NCBI GenBank assembly: GCA_033060915.1
Contig: CM065385.1
Location: 16,915,001-16,979,000, forward strand
Direction: 5' to 3'
Source of the DNA: Euryodendron excelsum
Lineage: Eukaryota; Streptophyta; Magnoliopsida; Ericales; Pentaphylacaceae
Length of the DNA: 64,000 nucleotides
Both the position numbers and the translations under genes were made by a program. The notes under the pieces were generated by a model. The model searched no databases. It had not been told where the DNA came from and saw nothing but the letters and a program-made list of their open reading frames with translations. Positions within the stretch are counted from its first letter, which is position 1; each line of letters begins with the position of its first letter. Shown piece after piece: positions 47,611-60,121 of this stretch.

Positions 47611-50600
47611 TGTAAGCACCCCATTTTTGACCGCTCGGCAGTCTACACTTCGTCTAGACTTGTACTCAAGTCAATATGGACGTATTCCAATTGAAACCAA
47701 CTCTCTAAGTCTAAATCACATTGCTTCGCGAGCCCACCAGGCCCAAATAGAGGTGAAATGACCAAAATGCCCTTAGGGGCATTGTCCTTTCCAATTCCAA
47801 TCCCTCTCTCGAGACAGTTGATTCCTCGAGACCGAAAATCTATTCCAAATTAGGCACGTCTTTCTGAAGACGGTAAGTCTCCTTTCCGATTCCAAATCAG
47901 GCACGTCTTTCCGAAGACGATAAGACCTTTCTAATTCCAATCCCTCTCTTGAGACAGTTGATTCCTGGAGACGGTAAATATACTCCAATCAAGCATGTCT
48001 TCCCGAAGACGATAAGACCCCTTTCCAATTCTAATCCCTCTCTCGAGACGGTTGTTTCCTCTAGACGGTCTGGCACATTTTTTGAAGAAAATCTCTTCAA
48101 GATGGTAAGTCCCTTTAAACTTGTCGACCGAGACGAGACCCCAAGTCCCCTCGATGGTAGAATGGTCCACCTTTGGCGCCTGTTAGCCCGCCAATGCAGA
48201 AATGTCCGTTTAGGCATGCCTTTTGAGAAAGTTGATTCTCAGGCGCTAAGTCCCTTTAGCAGCTTCCTAAGATCAGGCAGTCTTAGGAATGATCGCGAGC
48301 CGTCAGAGTAACGGAAATACTCGCAAACATCGCAATCGTCAGAGTAGCGGAAATACTCGTAAACAGGTCGATATAGGGAATTTCCAACAAGCCCCTGTAT
48401 CACGCGATCGCCGTTAGAGTGGCGGAAACACTCAAAACCTAGGTCAACACCAGTGCCTACTAGCCCACTTCGGTGAAAAATGACCAAACTGCCCCTTGGG
48501 CCTTTTTTGACACGTTTCTCGAGAACACACCTGAGTCCTCAGAACGGTGAGTCCAACTCTCTAAGATTGTCTTAAAAGCAGTCCGGCGTGATTAGGTGTC
48601 TTCTAGTCAGTTTCAGGCCAATTCTGGCACTTTCTGGTCAAGATGACCATTTTGCCCCTAGGCATCCGAACGCCTCGGGGACCACACCGACTCTGGGTAT
48701 CAAAACCGGTAACTTCCTGAGATTGCTTCTTATAGTATTCTAAACCTTCCTCTATCTTTGTGGATCATTCCGAGTCAGTTCCGACAAACCCTGTGCGAAA
48801 TAACCATTTTGCCCTGGTGGTCTGGTCACCTTTTCCGACCACACTGGCTCTGGGTATCAAACCGGCAACCTTTGGGAACATTCTGAATAATCTTTCCAAA
48901 TCAGGAGTTTTCTTCCGGGACAGTTTGAGTCTGTCCCGGCAGCTTCTTGATCCGATTGACTGTTTTGCCCCTAAAGCCCTGGTCAACCCTTCTGACATAT
49001 TTTATCCTCATTTTTCAAGTTAAATACTACCGGGACACTATTCTAAGTGTTCCTGCTCTTTTCCGACCTTCTAGGTCATTCCCGGCCTCTTCAAATCATT
49101 CCTGGACTTTCCAGAATCACTCCTAGTGAAGCCAGGCTAAAAATTGCATCGTAATCACTAGTACAGGCACCCAAATCCAGTCAAAGATACGTTGTTTGCC
49201 GACCTTAATAGTTTCCTAATGGCACCAAGAGGAATTTTGCCCTAGCGCCACAGCAACAGGTGCTAGGTCTATCCCACCTTTATAAATATAGAGCCTCTTC
49301 TAGCGTAAAGGAGGTCCGCAAACTCAGTCTAAAAACCCTATATTTCAATATACAAAGCTCATACACTCCCAAAACCCTAGATTCTCTAGGTTTTTCAAAC
49401 CTTAGCCACCATACACAAAGCCTAGCCTTATATACACTCATACACACCCCTATACACTTATACACTAGCCTTTAACCCTCCATTGAAGACTTGGAGTTCT
49501 GCAACTATGAAGATTTGAAGACCAAGACAAAGCTCTCAAAGACTGAAGTGAAGACCGAAGAAAAAGCAAGAAAGCAAGGCACGCAAAGCCAAGCAAAATA
49601 AAGAAGACACAAGGTAGGCTTTCTATTTAAATTTCCACACATCCCCCTCTCTCTTCTCTCTCCTAACCCACTTGGGTTTTCTCTATTTTAATCCTGCATC
49701 TCTTTCCCCCCCTTTCTTTGCATGCTTGAAACAAGGGGATTCCCGGTCCATGTGTAGGATTGGACTATTGAAGGGTCACCGTGTCGAGGGCTTTCTTTTA
49801 GTCTAACCGGAGACCACGTGGGTTCAGCCCCCTTGATTATGTGGTGAAGCCTTAGCCTTGTATGTTCACGACTCCAAATTTGTATTGTGCATATCATGAT
49901 CTTGCATATTCCAAAAATTGTTTTCAAACTCGTTTTCAAAGCTTGCATTAAACTTGTTTTCAAAATTGTATCAAAATCCTTTTTTTTCAAAACTTGTTTT
50001 TAAAATCACAATCCTAAGGTGATTGTAGCCTTTCCATGGCTAGGGTTGCTTTAGGAAAGTGTTACATTTAAAGGGACCAATACGGTCCATATTTTCAACT
50101 CCTTATTGTTTTCAAAACCACTTTCTTAAAGTGGTTCTAGCCTTCTTATGGTTAGAATCGCTTTAGGAAAGTGAGACATTTTTATACTTTCTAAAAAAGT
50201 CTCTTTTCAAAAGTCCCTCTTTCTAAAACCCTCCTTTTCAACATGCTTTCCTAAAAACTCTTCTTCCTAAAGTTATTTTCAAAAACTCCCTCCAAAAATC
50301 TATTTTTCAAAAACTCTCTTTTGAATTCCTTTCCAAAACACTCTCCTCAAAATTCCTTTCCTAAAAACACTCCCTAGGTTTCCTTCTTAGAAAACGCACC
50401 CTAAATCTCTTTTCTAAAAATTCTTTCTAACAATCTCCTTCCAAAATTTTGTTTCCAAAACTCTCTCGAAGTTTTACTTTCCAAAAACCTCCTTCCTAAC
50501 ATTCTTTTCAAAATACGCTTTCTAAAAAACTCCTCTTTAGAATCTTCCTCCAAAATCTTCGTTTCAAAAAATGCACTTTCCAAAAAACTCTTTCCTTAGA

Positions 50601-51953
50601 GCCCAAGTCAAGCCCTAGAACCCACAATTAGGAAACCCTAATTTTCTTTCCAAAAATATGCTTTTCAACCTTTCCCCAAACCTATGTTTCCAAAACCCCC
50701 CTTCTATGTCAAAATCATAAGTTTCCAAAAACCTATTTTCTATGTCAAAACTATACACTTCCAAATCTAGGGTTTCTAAAACCTCCCTTTCCAAATCCTC
50801 GTCAAATCCAATTTTCCCTATAGGAAACCAAATCCAATCTTCCCGTTTAGGAAACTAGATCCTATCCTCCGTTTTTGGAAACAAAATCAAACTTTCTGTT
50901 TTAGAAACAAAATCCAATCCCTTCCCAATCCAAATCTTTCTTAGTTCAAATCCTTCCTAAACTTCTATTTTCCTAAATCTTAAGTTTCCAAAACTTGAAC
51001 CTAAAAATATTTCCTAAATTTTAAAACTCAACTATTCCTAATTTAGCCAGTTCTCAATTCTACCCCTTTTCAAGTCTTAACTTTCCAAATCTAAATTTTC
51101 AAATCTTTCTTAAACTCAAACCTTTCCTAATCTCAAGATTTTCTAAAACTCAAACTGCAAAACTTCCTAAATCCTAAACTTTCTAAATTTTAAATCTTTC
51201 CGAATTCAAAACTTTCTAAATTTGAAACTTTCTTAAATTAAATCTTTCTAAATTCTAAACATTCCAATTTCAAATTTTTCCAAAATTCTAAACTTTCCTA
51301 AACTGCAAATCTTTCTAAATCTAAAACCTTTCTTAGTTCAAAACTTTCCTAAGTTGAAACTTTCTAAATTCAAAACTTTCTAATTTTAAAACTTTCTTAA
51401 AATGAAATGTTTCCTATTTCAAAACTTTCTTAATCCAACACTTTCCTAATTCTAAAACTTTCCCAATTCGAAATATTTCCAAAAATGACATTTTCCTAAT
51501 TCGAAACTTTCTTAATCCAAAACTTTTCCTAAAATGGAACTTTCCTAAAACAAAACTTCCCTATTTTGAAACTTCCCTAATTCAAACCTTTCCTAAATCT
51601 AATCTTTTCTAAATCTTTCAAGTCCAACGTTTGAGTCAAATCTTTTCTAAAACTCTTCCAAGTCAAGTCAAATCTTCCTAAAACCTCAAGTCTTTCCTAA
51701 ATCCTATCTTTCCTAAGTCTAGGTTTCCTAAACCTACATCTTTCCAAAGCAAGTCTAAATCTTTCATCCAAGTTCTATCTTTCCAACCTTTTCAATTCCA
51801 AAATTCTAAATTCAATCTTCAATCTTCTATTCTAAGTTAAAATCAAATCCATTTTCCAGTTCAATCTCTTTTTCCAATCCAACCTTCTATTTTCTATCGG
51901 ACTCTTTTCCAAACTACGACTGACCTGATTCCTCGAAAAGGATACATAAGCAG
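47611..51953 (+). repeat. 3' LTR of element 2, truncated
   Basis: It starts TGTAAGCACCCC after the PPT and follows the reference LTR to GGATACATAAGCAGC near 51953, losing about the last 770 bp where it meets an inverted family B LTR. Three subrepeats (47802, 47942, 48036), TATA box at 49281-49288 and an intact candidate donor AAG/GTAGGC (GT at 49614-49615). The palindromes upstream of the TATA box are largely deleted near 49219. Confidence 0.88.
49281..49288 (+). promoter_or_regulatory. LTR TATA box
   Basis: CCACCTTTATAAATATA at the conserved position. Confidence 0.75.
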
Positions 51954-52799
51954 CTTTTTAGAAAAATAGGAGTTGCTACCTAACTTGATTAAGGTGAGTT
52001 ACGTCACCTGAAACTAAGTATAATTTGAATATCAAACTTCGAATTTTTGAAAATTTTTTTGAAAAACCTCCTCAAGAGAGGGTTTTTAAGAAAATAGGCT
52101 ATTTGGCAACCTTGGAAAAACCTAAGGTCCTCCTTAGGTTAAATAGGGGTGTATGACAAGACCCGCCGTTCAATATTCGAGTACCGGTGTTGTTTCGGAG
52201 CGCGTTCAAGTTGTTAGGGGCAAAATGGTCATTTTGACCGGGTTTGGTTGAAAATGATCAAGAATGGATCAAAGTGTTATGTTAAGCATGCCGGGTCATT
52301 TAGGGATGATCTCGAGAGAGTCTTTCACTGTTCGGTTGGATTTGTGCGGTGCTGGGGCGTTCAGGGGCAAAACGATCATTTTAACCAGAGTTAGCCGAAT
52401 GGGACCAGAATTAGACAAAATGGCCTGTGGAGTACGCCTAACTACTTAGTAACACTTTGGAAAGGTGGACTTACTGTCTCAAGGGATTTTGAACTTTCTC
52501 AAGACATGCCTGGAGGCCTAAGGGGCAGGTTTGGTTATTTTCACCAATTTGGGCTAGCCGGTGCCGGTGTTGACCTAGGTGTTGGTTCCCGAGACCGCCC
52601 GGTCTCGAAAAGCTGCTTGGAATGCCTAGGGGCATGATAATGTTTATAGCTTCAGTTAAGCCTGGTGGGTTCGGGAATCAACTAGTTGACTAGATTAGAG
52701 TTTGAAAGTCTTGTCTTGGGCTAGCATGTACCGTAATGTTTGAAAACTGGATCTGGTCGGGCCAGAGATTGCCGGGCGGGCAAAAATGGGGTGCTTACA
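51954..52799 (-). repeat. Family B LTR fragment, minus strand
   Basis: The minus strand begins TGTAAGCACCCCATTTTTGC, followed by a CCGGCAATCTCTGGCC block not found in family A, and matches 60122-60180. The far end (51954-52110) resembles the family A LTR tail with the PBS-proximal ~130 bp missing. The middle is deleted. It probably inserted in the Tekay LTR, as ATACA at 52800 could be one copy of a target duplication whose partner is lost. Confidence 0.65.
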
Positions 52800-53193
52800 A
52801 TACATACACATATACAATTGTAAAAAGAAATGGAGTCTTACCTTTCTTTAAGCTTGCCCAAGTCCTTCAATGGCTTTTCTTGGCCTGGGTGGAGACTTTC
52901 CAAGCTTCCTCTTCCTTCAATCTTCCCTTTCCTCTTTCTCTCTTTCTCTTCTCCCTCTCTTGTCTCTCTCAACCGGTTTGTGTGGGTGTGTTTTGTGTAT
53001 GTGTGTGTGTATATATGTGTATAAGAATGACACACATGCGAAATAATCCTATGTGCCTCACTTCATGGGCTTAAGTTACAACACAAGCTCTTATTGGTCA
53101 TTTTTTACCCAAATGATATAATAACTAACATTAAACAATGCAAACACTAGAAATTCACATTAATTTAAATAAATAGAGGTTCAGAATATTACA
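52800..53193 (-). repeat. Start of the Tekay 3' LTR
   Basis: After the PPT the minus strand reads TGTAATATTCTGAACC, a plausible chromovirus LTR start. About 394 bp remain before family B sequence. It contains a TG/TA-rich microsatellite at 52979-53027 and pyrimidine-rich sequence at 52915-52970. Confidence 0.7.
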
Positions 53194-53207
53194 TCTTTCC
53201 CCCCTTA
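53194..53207 (-). promoter_or_regulatory. Tekay polypurine tract
   Basis: The minus strand reads TTAAGGGGGGAAAGA directly before the LTR start TGTAATATT. Confidence 0.75.
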
Positions 53208-53240
53208 AATAAGTTTGGTCCCTAAACTTGATACAAGCTA

Positions 53241-53505
53241 TCAGTCAAACAAAAAGGGATAACGCTCCCAGATCTCGTCTTCACGCTCCCAAGTAGATTC
53301 CTCCCAAGTGTGGTTCTGCCATAAAGACTTGTACCAACGGAATGACCTTGTTCCTAAGTACTTGGTCATAGCGATCAAGAATCTCAATCGGTCTCTCAAC
53401 GTAGCTTAAATCTTCATTCGTGGCTAAGGGATAGTGATCAATCATGTTCGTCGGGTCATGAACATACCTCCCTAGCAATATGATAAGCAACGGGTCCAAC
53501 CCCTT
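53241..53505 (-). pseudogene. Tekay integrase C-terminus (after the inserted LTR)
   Basis: The frame reads YVHDPTNMIDHYPLATNEDL, SYVERPIEILDRYDQVLRNK and VIPLVQV, the chromovirus integrase tail, followed after a frame change by the TWEREDEIWERYPFLFD end and a TGA at 53243-53241. It continues the integrase interrupted at 56536. The chromodomain-like terminal block is short and unclear. Confidence 0.85.
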
Positions 53506-53510
53506 CAAGA
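53506..53510 (+). repeat. Left target-site duplication CAAGA
   Basis: CAAGA directly precedes TGTATGCACCCC; the same 5-mer follows the other LTR end at 56531-56535. Confidence 0.88.
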
Positions 53511-56500
53511 TGTATGCACCCCATTTTTGACTGCTCGGCAGTCTACACTCCGTCCAGACTTGTTTTCAAGTCATTGTGGGCGTATTCCAATCGAAATCAA
53601 TTTTCTAAGTCCAAATCCTGTCGTGTCGGGGGCTTTCTTCTAGTCTAACCAGAGACCATGTGGGTCTGACCCCCTTGATTATGTGGTGAAGCCTTAATCT
53701 TGTATGTTTACGACCCCAAAATTGCATTGTGCATATCATGGTTTTGCATCTTCCAAAAGTCATTTTCAAAGTTGTTTTCAAAATCATTTTCAAACTTGTT
53801 TTCAAAATTGCATCAAAATCTCGTTTTCAAAAACTTTTTTTCCACAATCGCAATACGAGGGTGATTCTAGTTTTTCCATGGCTAGGGTTGCTTTAGGAAA
53901 GTGTTACATTCAAAGCGACCAATCTGGTCCATATTTCAACCCTTGTTGTTTTCAAAACCACTTTGTTAAAGTGGTTCTAGCCTTCTTATGGTTAGAATCG
54001 CTTTAGGAAAGTGAAATGTTTTTATACCTTCTAAAAACTCTCTTTTCAAATCCCTCCTAAAATCTCTTTTCCAACATGCTTTCCAAAAGCTCCTCTTTCC
54101 AAAATTATTCTCTAAAAACTCTTTTCAAAACTTTCCTTTTTCAACTCCTTTCCAAAACGCATTCTTCAAAGTCCACTTTCCAAAAACGTTTACTAGGTCT
54201 CTTTCCTAGAAAAACTCTTCCCAAAAATCTTTCCAAAAACTCTCTTTCCAAAATCTTTCTTTTAGAAACTCCCCTCTAGGATTTTCTTTCTAAAATCTTC
54301 ATTTCCAAAAGCACACTTTCCAAAAATTCTTTCCCTTTAAAAATCTCTTTCCAAAAACTCTACCTTTAAATTCACTTGCCAAAAACTCCTCTCTAGGATT
54401 CCTTTCCAAAAAAACCTTCGTTTCCAAAAACGCACTTTCCAAAAATCATTTTTCCTTATAGCCCAAGTCAAGCCCTAGAACTCACAATTAGGAAACCCTA
54501 ATTTTTTTTTCCAAAAACATGGTTTTCAAACTTGCCTTTAGACCTAAGTTTCCAAAATCTCTTTTTACGTCAAAACTATAGCCTTCCAAATCTAGGGTTT
54601 CTAAAACCTCCTTTTCCAAATCCTTGCCAAATCCTATCTTCCCTTTAGGAAACCAAATCAAATCTTCCCGTTTAGGAAACCGAATCCAATCCTCCGTTTT
54701 TGGAAACAAAATCCAACCTTCTCTTTTAGAAACAAAATCCAATCCCTTCCTAATCCAAACCTTTCTTAATTTCCTACCTTCCTAAACCATAAGTTTCCTA
54801 AACCTAAACTTTAAATCTTTCCTTAAATTTCAAAATCCAAATCTTTCCTAAATCGAATCCTTCCTAATCTTCTCCTTTCCTAAATCTTAAGTTTCCAAAA
54901 CTTGAACATAAAAATCTTTCCTAAAATTCTAAAATTCAACCCTGTCCTAATTCTACCTTCTTTTCAAATCTTAACTTTTCAAACCTAAGTTTTCAAACCT
55001 TTCTTAATCTCAAAACTTTCTAAATCCTAAACTTTCTAAATTTCAAATCTTTTCAAATCCGAAGCTTTCTAAACTCAAAACTTTCTTATTTTCAAAACTT
55101 CCTTGTTTTCTAAACTTTTTAACTTCCAAAACTTCCTAATTTCGAAATCTTTCCTAAAACAACACTTTCCTAAGTCAAAACATTCCAAATTCAAAACTTT
55201 CCTAAGTTGAAACTTTCTTAAATTTCAAACTTTCCTGTTTTAAAACTTTTCAAAAATGAAACTTTCCTAAATCGGACCTTTTCTAAATTCGAACATTTCC
55301 TAAAATCCAATCTTTCCAAATCTTCCGAGTCTAACATTCGGGTTAAATCTTTCTAAATCTCAAGTCTTTCCTAGGTCTCTTCTCTTTCCTTAGTCTAGGT
55401 TTCCTAAACCTCCATCTTTCCAAAATAAGTCTAAATTTCTCTTCCAAGTTCTATCTTTTCAAATCAAAATTCAATCTTTTCAATTCCAAAATTCCAAATT
55501 CCAATTTTCAATCCTCTATTCAAAGTTCAATCTTTCAATCTTCCAATTCAATTTCTAATTCAATCTCCTTCTTCAAATCAAATCTTATATTTTCAATCAG
55601 ACTCTGATCCGAACTACGACTGACCTGATTCCTCCAAAAGGATACGTAGGCAACCTTCATAAGTGCGGTCATAACTTCTTTCAAATTTCAAATTCTACAA
55701 CTTCTTTCAAATTTCAAATTCTACAATCTTCTTTAAATCTCCAATTCTACAATCCTCTTCAAATCTCCAATTCTACAATCTTCTTCAATCTCCAATTCTA
55801 CAATCTTCTTCAATCTCCAATTCCATATCTATTTCAAGTTTTCAGTTCCAAAAATCTATTTGCAAATTTTTATTTCCAATTTTTCAAACTTTCCAATTTC
55901 AATTCTATCTCTTCAAATCTCTTTTCAAATCAAATCAATTTCTTTTCAAATCTTTTTCCAAATCTATTCGCTAACTCTCTCTTATTTTGCACTTGCATTC
56001 CATGCATCATTTCTTTTCAAACATTGTTTTTCAAAGTGGATAGGATTGGTCAATAGTTAGTTGAAGACTCTCATAGGTGAATCTAGGGTAGATTGACATG
56101 TAGGTACCGAAGGGCAGGGTAAGGTGATGGCTTAGTGCGTCTTCCCTACACGTAACCAACCTTCGAACCTAGATCACTGATTTCAAAGACCAAAAGGAGT
56201 TATTTTTCTAAAAAGGGCTAAATGTTTTCCAAAGGTTGCCAAACAACTTGTTTTTCTTAAAAACCCTCTCTTGAGGATGTTTTTCACAATCGTTTTCCAA
56301 AAACCCTAAGTGTAGTCTCCGGATTATTCTTAGTTTTTAGGCGACCTAACTCACCTTAATCAAGTTAGGTAGCGACTCCGAATCTTTTCTAAAAGCCCTT
56401 TATTCAAATCTATTTTCAATTCAAACCTAGTCACACTCATTCTTCTAGGAGGATGAGTTCTAACGAGAGAGTACAGTATTTTTCCTGCTTGTGTGTGTAT

Positions 56501-56530
56501 TCCTCAAGTGCGAAAAATCTGGGCACGACA
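53511..56530 (+). mobile_element. Family A solo LTR, internally deleted, inside Tekay integrase
   Basis: It starts TGTATGCACCCC and ends GGGCACGACA, flanked by CAAGA. After about 110 bp of U3 it jumps, at about 53620, to sequence equivalent to 33570 in the reference LTR (GTGTCGGGGGC), so ~2.0 kb including the promoter is missing. No internal region. The rest follows the R-U5 tract to the LTR terminus. Confidence 0.92.
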
Positions 56531-56535
56531 CAAGA
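56531..56535 (+). repeat. Right target-site duplication CAAGA
   Basis: Identical to 53506-53510 and adjacent to the LTR terminus. Confidence 0.88.
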
Positions 56536-57560
56536 ACCTCAAATGGTCTGATGTATCTTGGACTAAGCTTTCCCTTCTTGTTGAAGCGATTTATCCCCTT
56601 AGAATAAGATACCTTCAAGAACACATGGCTCCCTTCATCAAACTTTAAGTACAGCTTTTGCACGTCCGCATAACTCTTTTGGCGACTTTGAGCAGTTTGT
56701 AGTCATTGCTGAATTATCTTGATCTTTTCGGTGGTTAGTTGCACAATCTCTGGTCCAAGAATCTTTCTCTCTCCGACTTCGGCCCAACAAATTGGAGATC
56801 TACACTTTCTCCCATAAAGTGCTTCATAAGGTGCCATTCTGATGCTTGCATGAAAACTGTTGTTGTAGGCGAATTTCACTAACGGTAGATGATCCTCCCA
56901 ACTTCCTTGAAAGTCGAGGACAGATAACCGTAACATGTCTTCTAGGGTCTGAATGGTCCTTTCTGATTACCCATCGATTTATGGATGAAAAGCCCTGTTA
57001 AACTTCAATTCGGTGCCCAAAGCCCTTTGCAAACTCTTCCAAAATTCCGACAAAAATCTTGGGTCTCAATCGGACACTATCAAAACTAGTGCTCCATGTA
57101 ATCGAACAATCTCTATAATGTAGAGGGTCATATGCTTAGATAAGGAGTACGTAGCCTTCACTGGTAAGAAATGTGCAGACTTGGTGAGGCGATCAACAAT
57201 AACCCATATAGCATCACAACCCCGTGGTGATCTCGGCAATCCTATGACAAAATCTATGGTGATATGCTCCCACTTCCATTCCAGTATCGGTAAAGGTTGA
57301 AGTAGTCCCGCTGGCCTTTGATGTTCTGCTTTGATCTGTTGGCATTGTAGGCATCGTGATACAAACTCGGCTATTTCCTTCTTCATTCCCAGCCACCAAA
57401 ATGTCTCTTTCAAATTCTGATACATCTTTGTGCCCCCTAGATGCATAGTTAACTTCGTATCATGGGCTTCTTCCAAAACTTGCCTCCTAATCTCGGGTAT
57501 ATTTGGAACACAAAATCGACTTATGAACTTTAAAGCTCCATTATTCAAGGTGAAGTAAGG
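56536..57560 (-). pseudogene. Tekay integrase, main part
   Basis: HHCC region: HDTKLTMHLGGTKMYQNL, then FWWLGMKKEIAEF and RCLQCQQIKAEHQRP. Catalytic core: HITIDFVIGLP (first D), a SD-DPRF block (second D, with an internal CGA-to-TGA-type stop) and SERTIQTLEDMLR (E). Two more stops replace Gln in the FHP-DG-SERT block (CAA to TAA). Then FAYNNSFHASIRMAPYEALY and GRKCRSPICWAEVGE are intact. The sequence breaks at the inserted LTR, then resumes at 53505. Integrase joins the cDNA to the chromosome. Confidence 0.93.
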
Positions 57561-57572
57561 TTTCGAATTCGT

Positions 57573-58115
57573 TCATATCTCTTCATAAATCTTCCACAAG
57601 TAAGGATCTTCAGGGTGCCGTTGCTTCACAACTTCTATCAACGCCCATTGGGAGATCATGGTGGTAAGCATCAGATTGCTACCCGATGTAACAATTTCAA
57701 TCTCCAATCTCTCCAGGTCAAGGAGCAAGGGCTGTTGAAAAGTGACAAGACATGCTAGGTTGGTGGTAGACTTCCGGCGTGAGGCATCAGCCACCACATT
57801 GGCCTTGCCCGGATGGTACTGAATGAGAACGTCGTAGTCCTTGATCAACTCGAGCCATCTTCTATGTCTCATGTTCAGCTCCTTCTATGTAAAAAGGTAT
57901 TTCAAACTCTTGTGGTTGGTGAAGATCTCACATATAACTCCATACAAATAGTGGCACCAAATCTTCAAAGCAAACACTACTGCTGCTAATTCTAGATCAT
58001 GGGTTGGATAGTTCTTATGCGGTCTCAACTGTCTCAAGGCATATGCAATCACCTTATCATATTACATCAACACGCATCCCAGTCCTCTATGCGTAGCGTC
58101 ACTATAGATGGAAAA
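57573..58115 (-). pseudogene. Tekay RNase H
   Basis: [18 protein letters not shown], then [20 protein letters not shown] and [29 protein letters not shown], then [20 protein letters not shown] and [17 protein letters not shown]. The acidic residues in YSDA and in THDLEL are present, while the FTDHK motif reads FTNHK. Stops at about 58062 and 57873-57880 fit CAA or CAG changes. In frame with RT. Confidence 0.9.
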
Positions 58116-59110
58116 CCCATCAGTCATGGTAAGCAAGGCTAGAATTGGTGCGAACACCAATCGGTTCTTCATTTTTTGGAAGCTTCGTTTCGTCTTCTCA
58201 TTCCATTCAAATAGTGTGTTCTTCCAGGTGAGTTGTGTTAAAGGAGTAGCAATCTTGGAGAAATCCTTCACAAATCTTCGATAATACCTAGCTAAGCCCA
58301 TAAAACTTCTGACTTCGCTTACATTCGTCGGTCTCAGCCAATTCACAATGGCTTCAACCTTCAAAGAATCAACAATCACTCCGTCCACACTGATGATGTG
58401 TCCCAAAAATGCTACACTTGGCAGCCAAAATTTACACTTTTTCAATTTCGCATACAATCTCCTGTCTCGCAGAGTTTAGAGGACCATCCTCAAGTGGTGC
58501 TTGTGATCTGCAAGACTTTTAGAGTACACCAAAATATCATCAATAAACACAATAATAAAATCATTAAGAAAAGGTTGGAAAACCCGATTCATCAAATCCA
58601 TGAATGCGGTAGGTGCATTTATGACTCCAAATGACATAACCAAAAACTCATAGTGGCCATATCTAGTTCAGAAAGTTGTCTTCTCTACATTGCTAGCCTT
58701 GACCTTTAGTTAGTGATAACCCAACGTTAGGTCAATCTTCAAAAATACTTGCGCGCCCTGTAGTTGATCAAACAAATCATCCACCCTTGGCAATGGATAC
58801 TTATTCTTAATGGTGACCTTGTTCAATTCCTCGTAGTCAATGCATAATCCCATGGTTCCATCCTTCTTTTTCACAAATGACACCAGACCACCCCAAGGTG
58901 AGACACTAGGATGGATGAATCTCTTTTCTAACAAGTCTTGAAGTTGAACCTTTAACTCCTTCAACTCTAAAGGGGACATACGGTAAGGAGATTTGGAAAT
59001 GGGTCTAGTACCTGAATTAAGGTCAATGTGGAACTCAATCTCCCGGTCCACCAAAGAACCAGGTAGCTTATCAAGACAGACATTAGGAAATTATAGGACA
59101 ACATGGATCT
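58062..59110 (-). pseudogene. Tekay reverse transcriptase
   Basis: [19 protein letters not shown], then [60 protein letters not shown] and [20 protein letters not shown]. The palm motif [11 protein letters not shown] is intact near 58510-58550. The thumb [13 protein letters not shown] and [15 protein letters not shown] follow. At least three stops interrupt the frame (near 58707, 58680 and 58475). The N-terminal boundary is set by the frame change relative to the protease. Confidence 0.92.
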
Positions 59111-59251
59111 CTTCCAAGGCGATGGGGAAACGTGTGTGTCAAAAACGCTACACAAGAATGCATGATTCTCTTTTTGAATTAAACGACGTGCTTGCATAGA
59201 TGAAATGAGATGAGGTGGAGGCACTACACCAACTCCCTCAAATACAAGCCC

Positions 59252-59596
59252 CTAATGGGTAGAAGAATGAAACACGACTCGTTGAAGCTCACAATCAATG
59301 ATAGCACGGTGAGAGGACAACCAACCCATTCCTAAGATGACATCAAAGCCATGCATTTCTAAGGGAATGAGGTTTACAAACATGAGCACATCGTTAACAA
59401 AGATTTCACAAGAATTATAAATCCTATCACATAATATAGAATCCCCGGATGACAACAATACTACCAAAGCATAATCAAGAGGTACTGGAGATGTATACAA
59501 GTATTGAGCAAAAAAATATGAAACAAATGAGTGCATGGAACCAGAATCAATAAGGAAGTATGCATGTCGACCACAAATAGGAAGTATACCTGACAC
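59252..59596 (-). pseudogene. Tekay aspartic protease
   Basis: The open frame of 114 residues starts MSGILPICGRHAYFLIDSGS. The catalytic motif LIDSG and the following HSFVSYFFA are intact, and the flap and DVILGMGWLSSHRAIIDC blocks are present. This is the usual chromovirus protease of about 110 to 130 residues. It is joined to gag upstream in the same frame through one stop. It cuts the polyprotein. Confidence 0.92.
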
Positions 59597-59629
59597 TTCA
59601 GAGTTGGTAGTTGGGGTGTTTCTCAGAGT

Positions 59630-60121
59630 AAATGCGAAAGCTCAGTCCTGCCGTGGTTGGTTTTCCCTCATATTAGCCGTAGATTGCTAAACTAAGGCTG
59701 ATGTTGATGTCCGAGATCCCTGTGCTCTATTCTTCTTCAGACAGTTCTTTACTTGGTGACCCTCCTGGCCACACCCGTAACAAGCCCTGCTTCCTAAACG
59801 ACATATGCTCTAATGCTTCTTCTGGCAATTTGGGCACATTGGTATCTCACTAGCTGTGTTGCCTCCTCAGTTAGAGGTATTCCCCTGTGGGCTAGACGAA
59901 TTCCCACTAGAAGATCCAGAACTTTGTCGCTTTAAACTTTGTCCCTTGCCTTGGTCACTTCCCGATCTCTTCTTATTCTTCTCTCGACATTGGGACATTT
60001 CATCATTTTCCCTTTCGACGATCATTGCTCGTTGTACAACTTCTTGATGGGTCTCTAGTCATAGTATGTCCACCTTGTTACGAATGTTCCATCGCAATCC
60101 CGTCTCAAACTTCCTCGCCTT
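59630..60121 (-). pseudogene. Tekay gag C-terminus with zinc knuckles
   Basis: A matrix-proximal tail (KFETGLRWNIRNKVDIL, stop, then VVQRAMIVERENDEM) is followed by a basic Ser/Gly-rich linker. A first knuckle CPNCQKKH (with a stop, CX2C half only) comes before GSRACYGCGQEGHQVKNC, an intact CX2CX4HX4C at 59741-59790. The paired arrangement is typical of Tekay. Two or three stops break it. The upstream part of gag is missing beyond 60121. Confidence 0.88.

Larger units (their letters stand above)
31428..51953 (+). mobile_element. Element 2: Tat/Ogre-lineage Ty3/gypsy retrotransposon
   Basis: It comprises a 5.0 kb 5' LTR (31428-36434), PBS (36437-36454), long leader, protease, RT, RNase H, a second archaeal-type RNase H, integrase, spacer, antisense ORF, PPT and a 3' LTR truncated at 51953. 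The very long LTRs, an Arg-type PBS and two RNase H domains point to the Tat lineage and to Ogre-like elements. No gag is recognisable. Comparing about 390 bp of R-U5 by eye between the two LTRs gave roughly 33 differences (~8%), mostly transitions, so the insertion is not recent. Because the 5' LTR is preceded by another element's PPT, it may be shared with a second element. Confidence 0.88.
52800..60121 (-). mobile_element. Tekay/Del-type chromovirus, partial and interrupted
   Basis: Reading the minus strand: gag tail with two zinc-knuckle-like motifs, protease, RT, RNase H, integrase, PPT and the start of the 3' LTR. The 5' LTR and most of gag are missing, cut at 60121 by a family B LTR. 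A family A solo LTR splits integrase. RT to integrase is one frame with stops; protease is in a different frame from RT, with the shift near 59120-59220. Confidence 0.88.

Noticed and set aside
52979..53027. TG/TA repeat as a functional regulatory element
   Set aside because: A simple microsatellite within a truncated LTR; nothing else supports a role.
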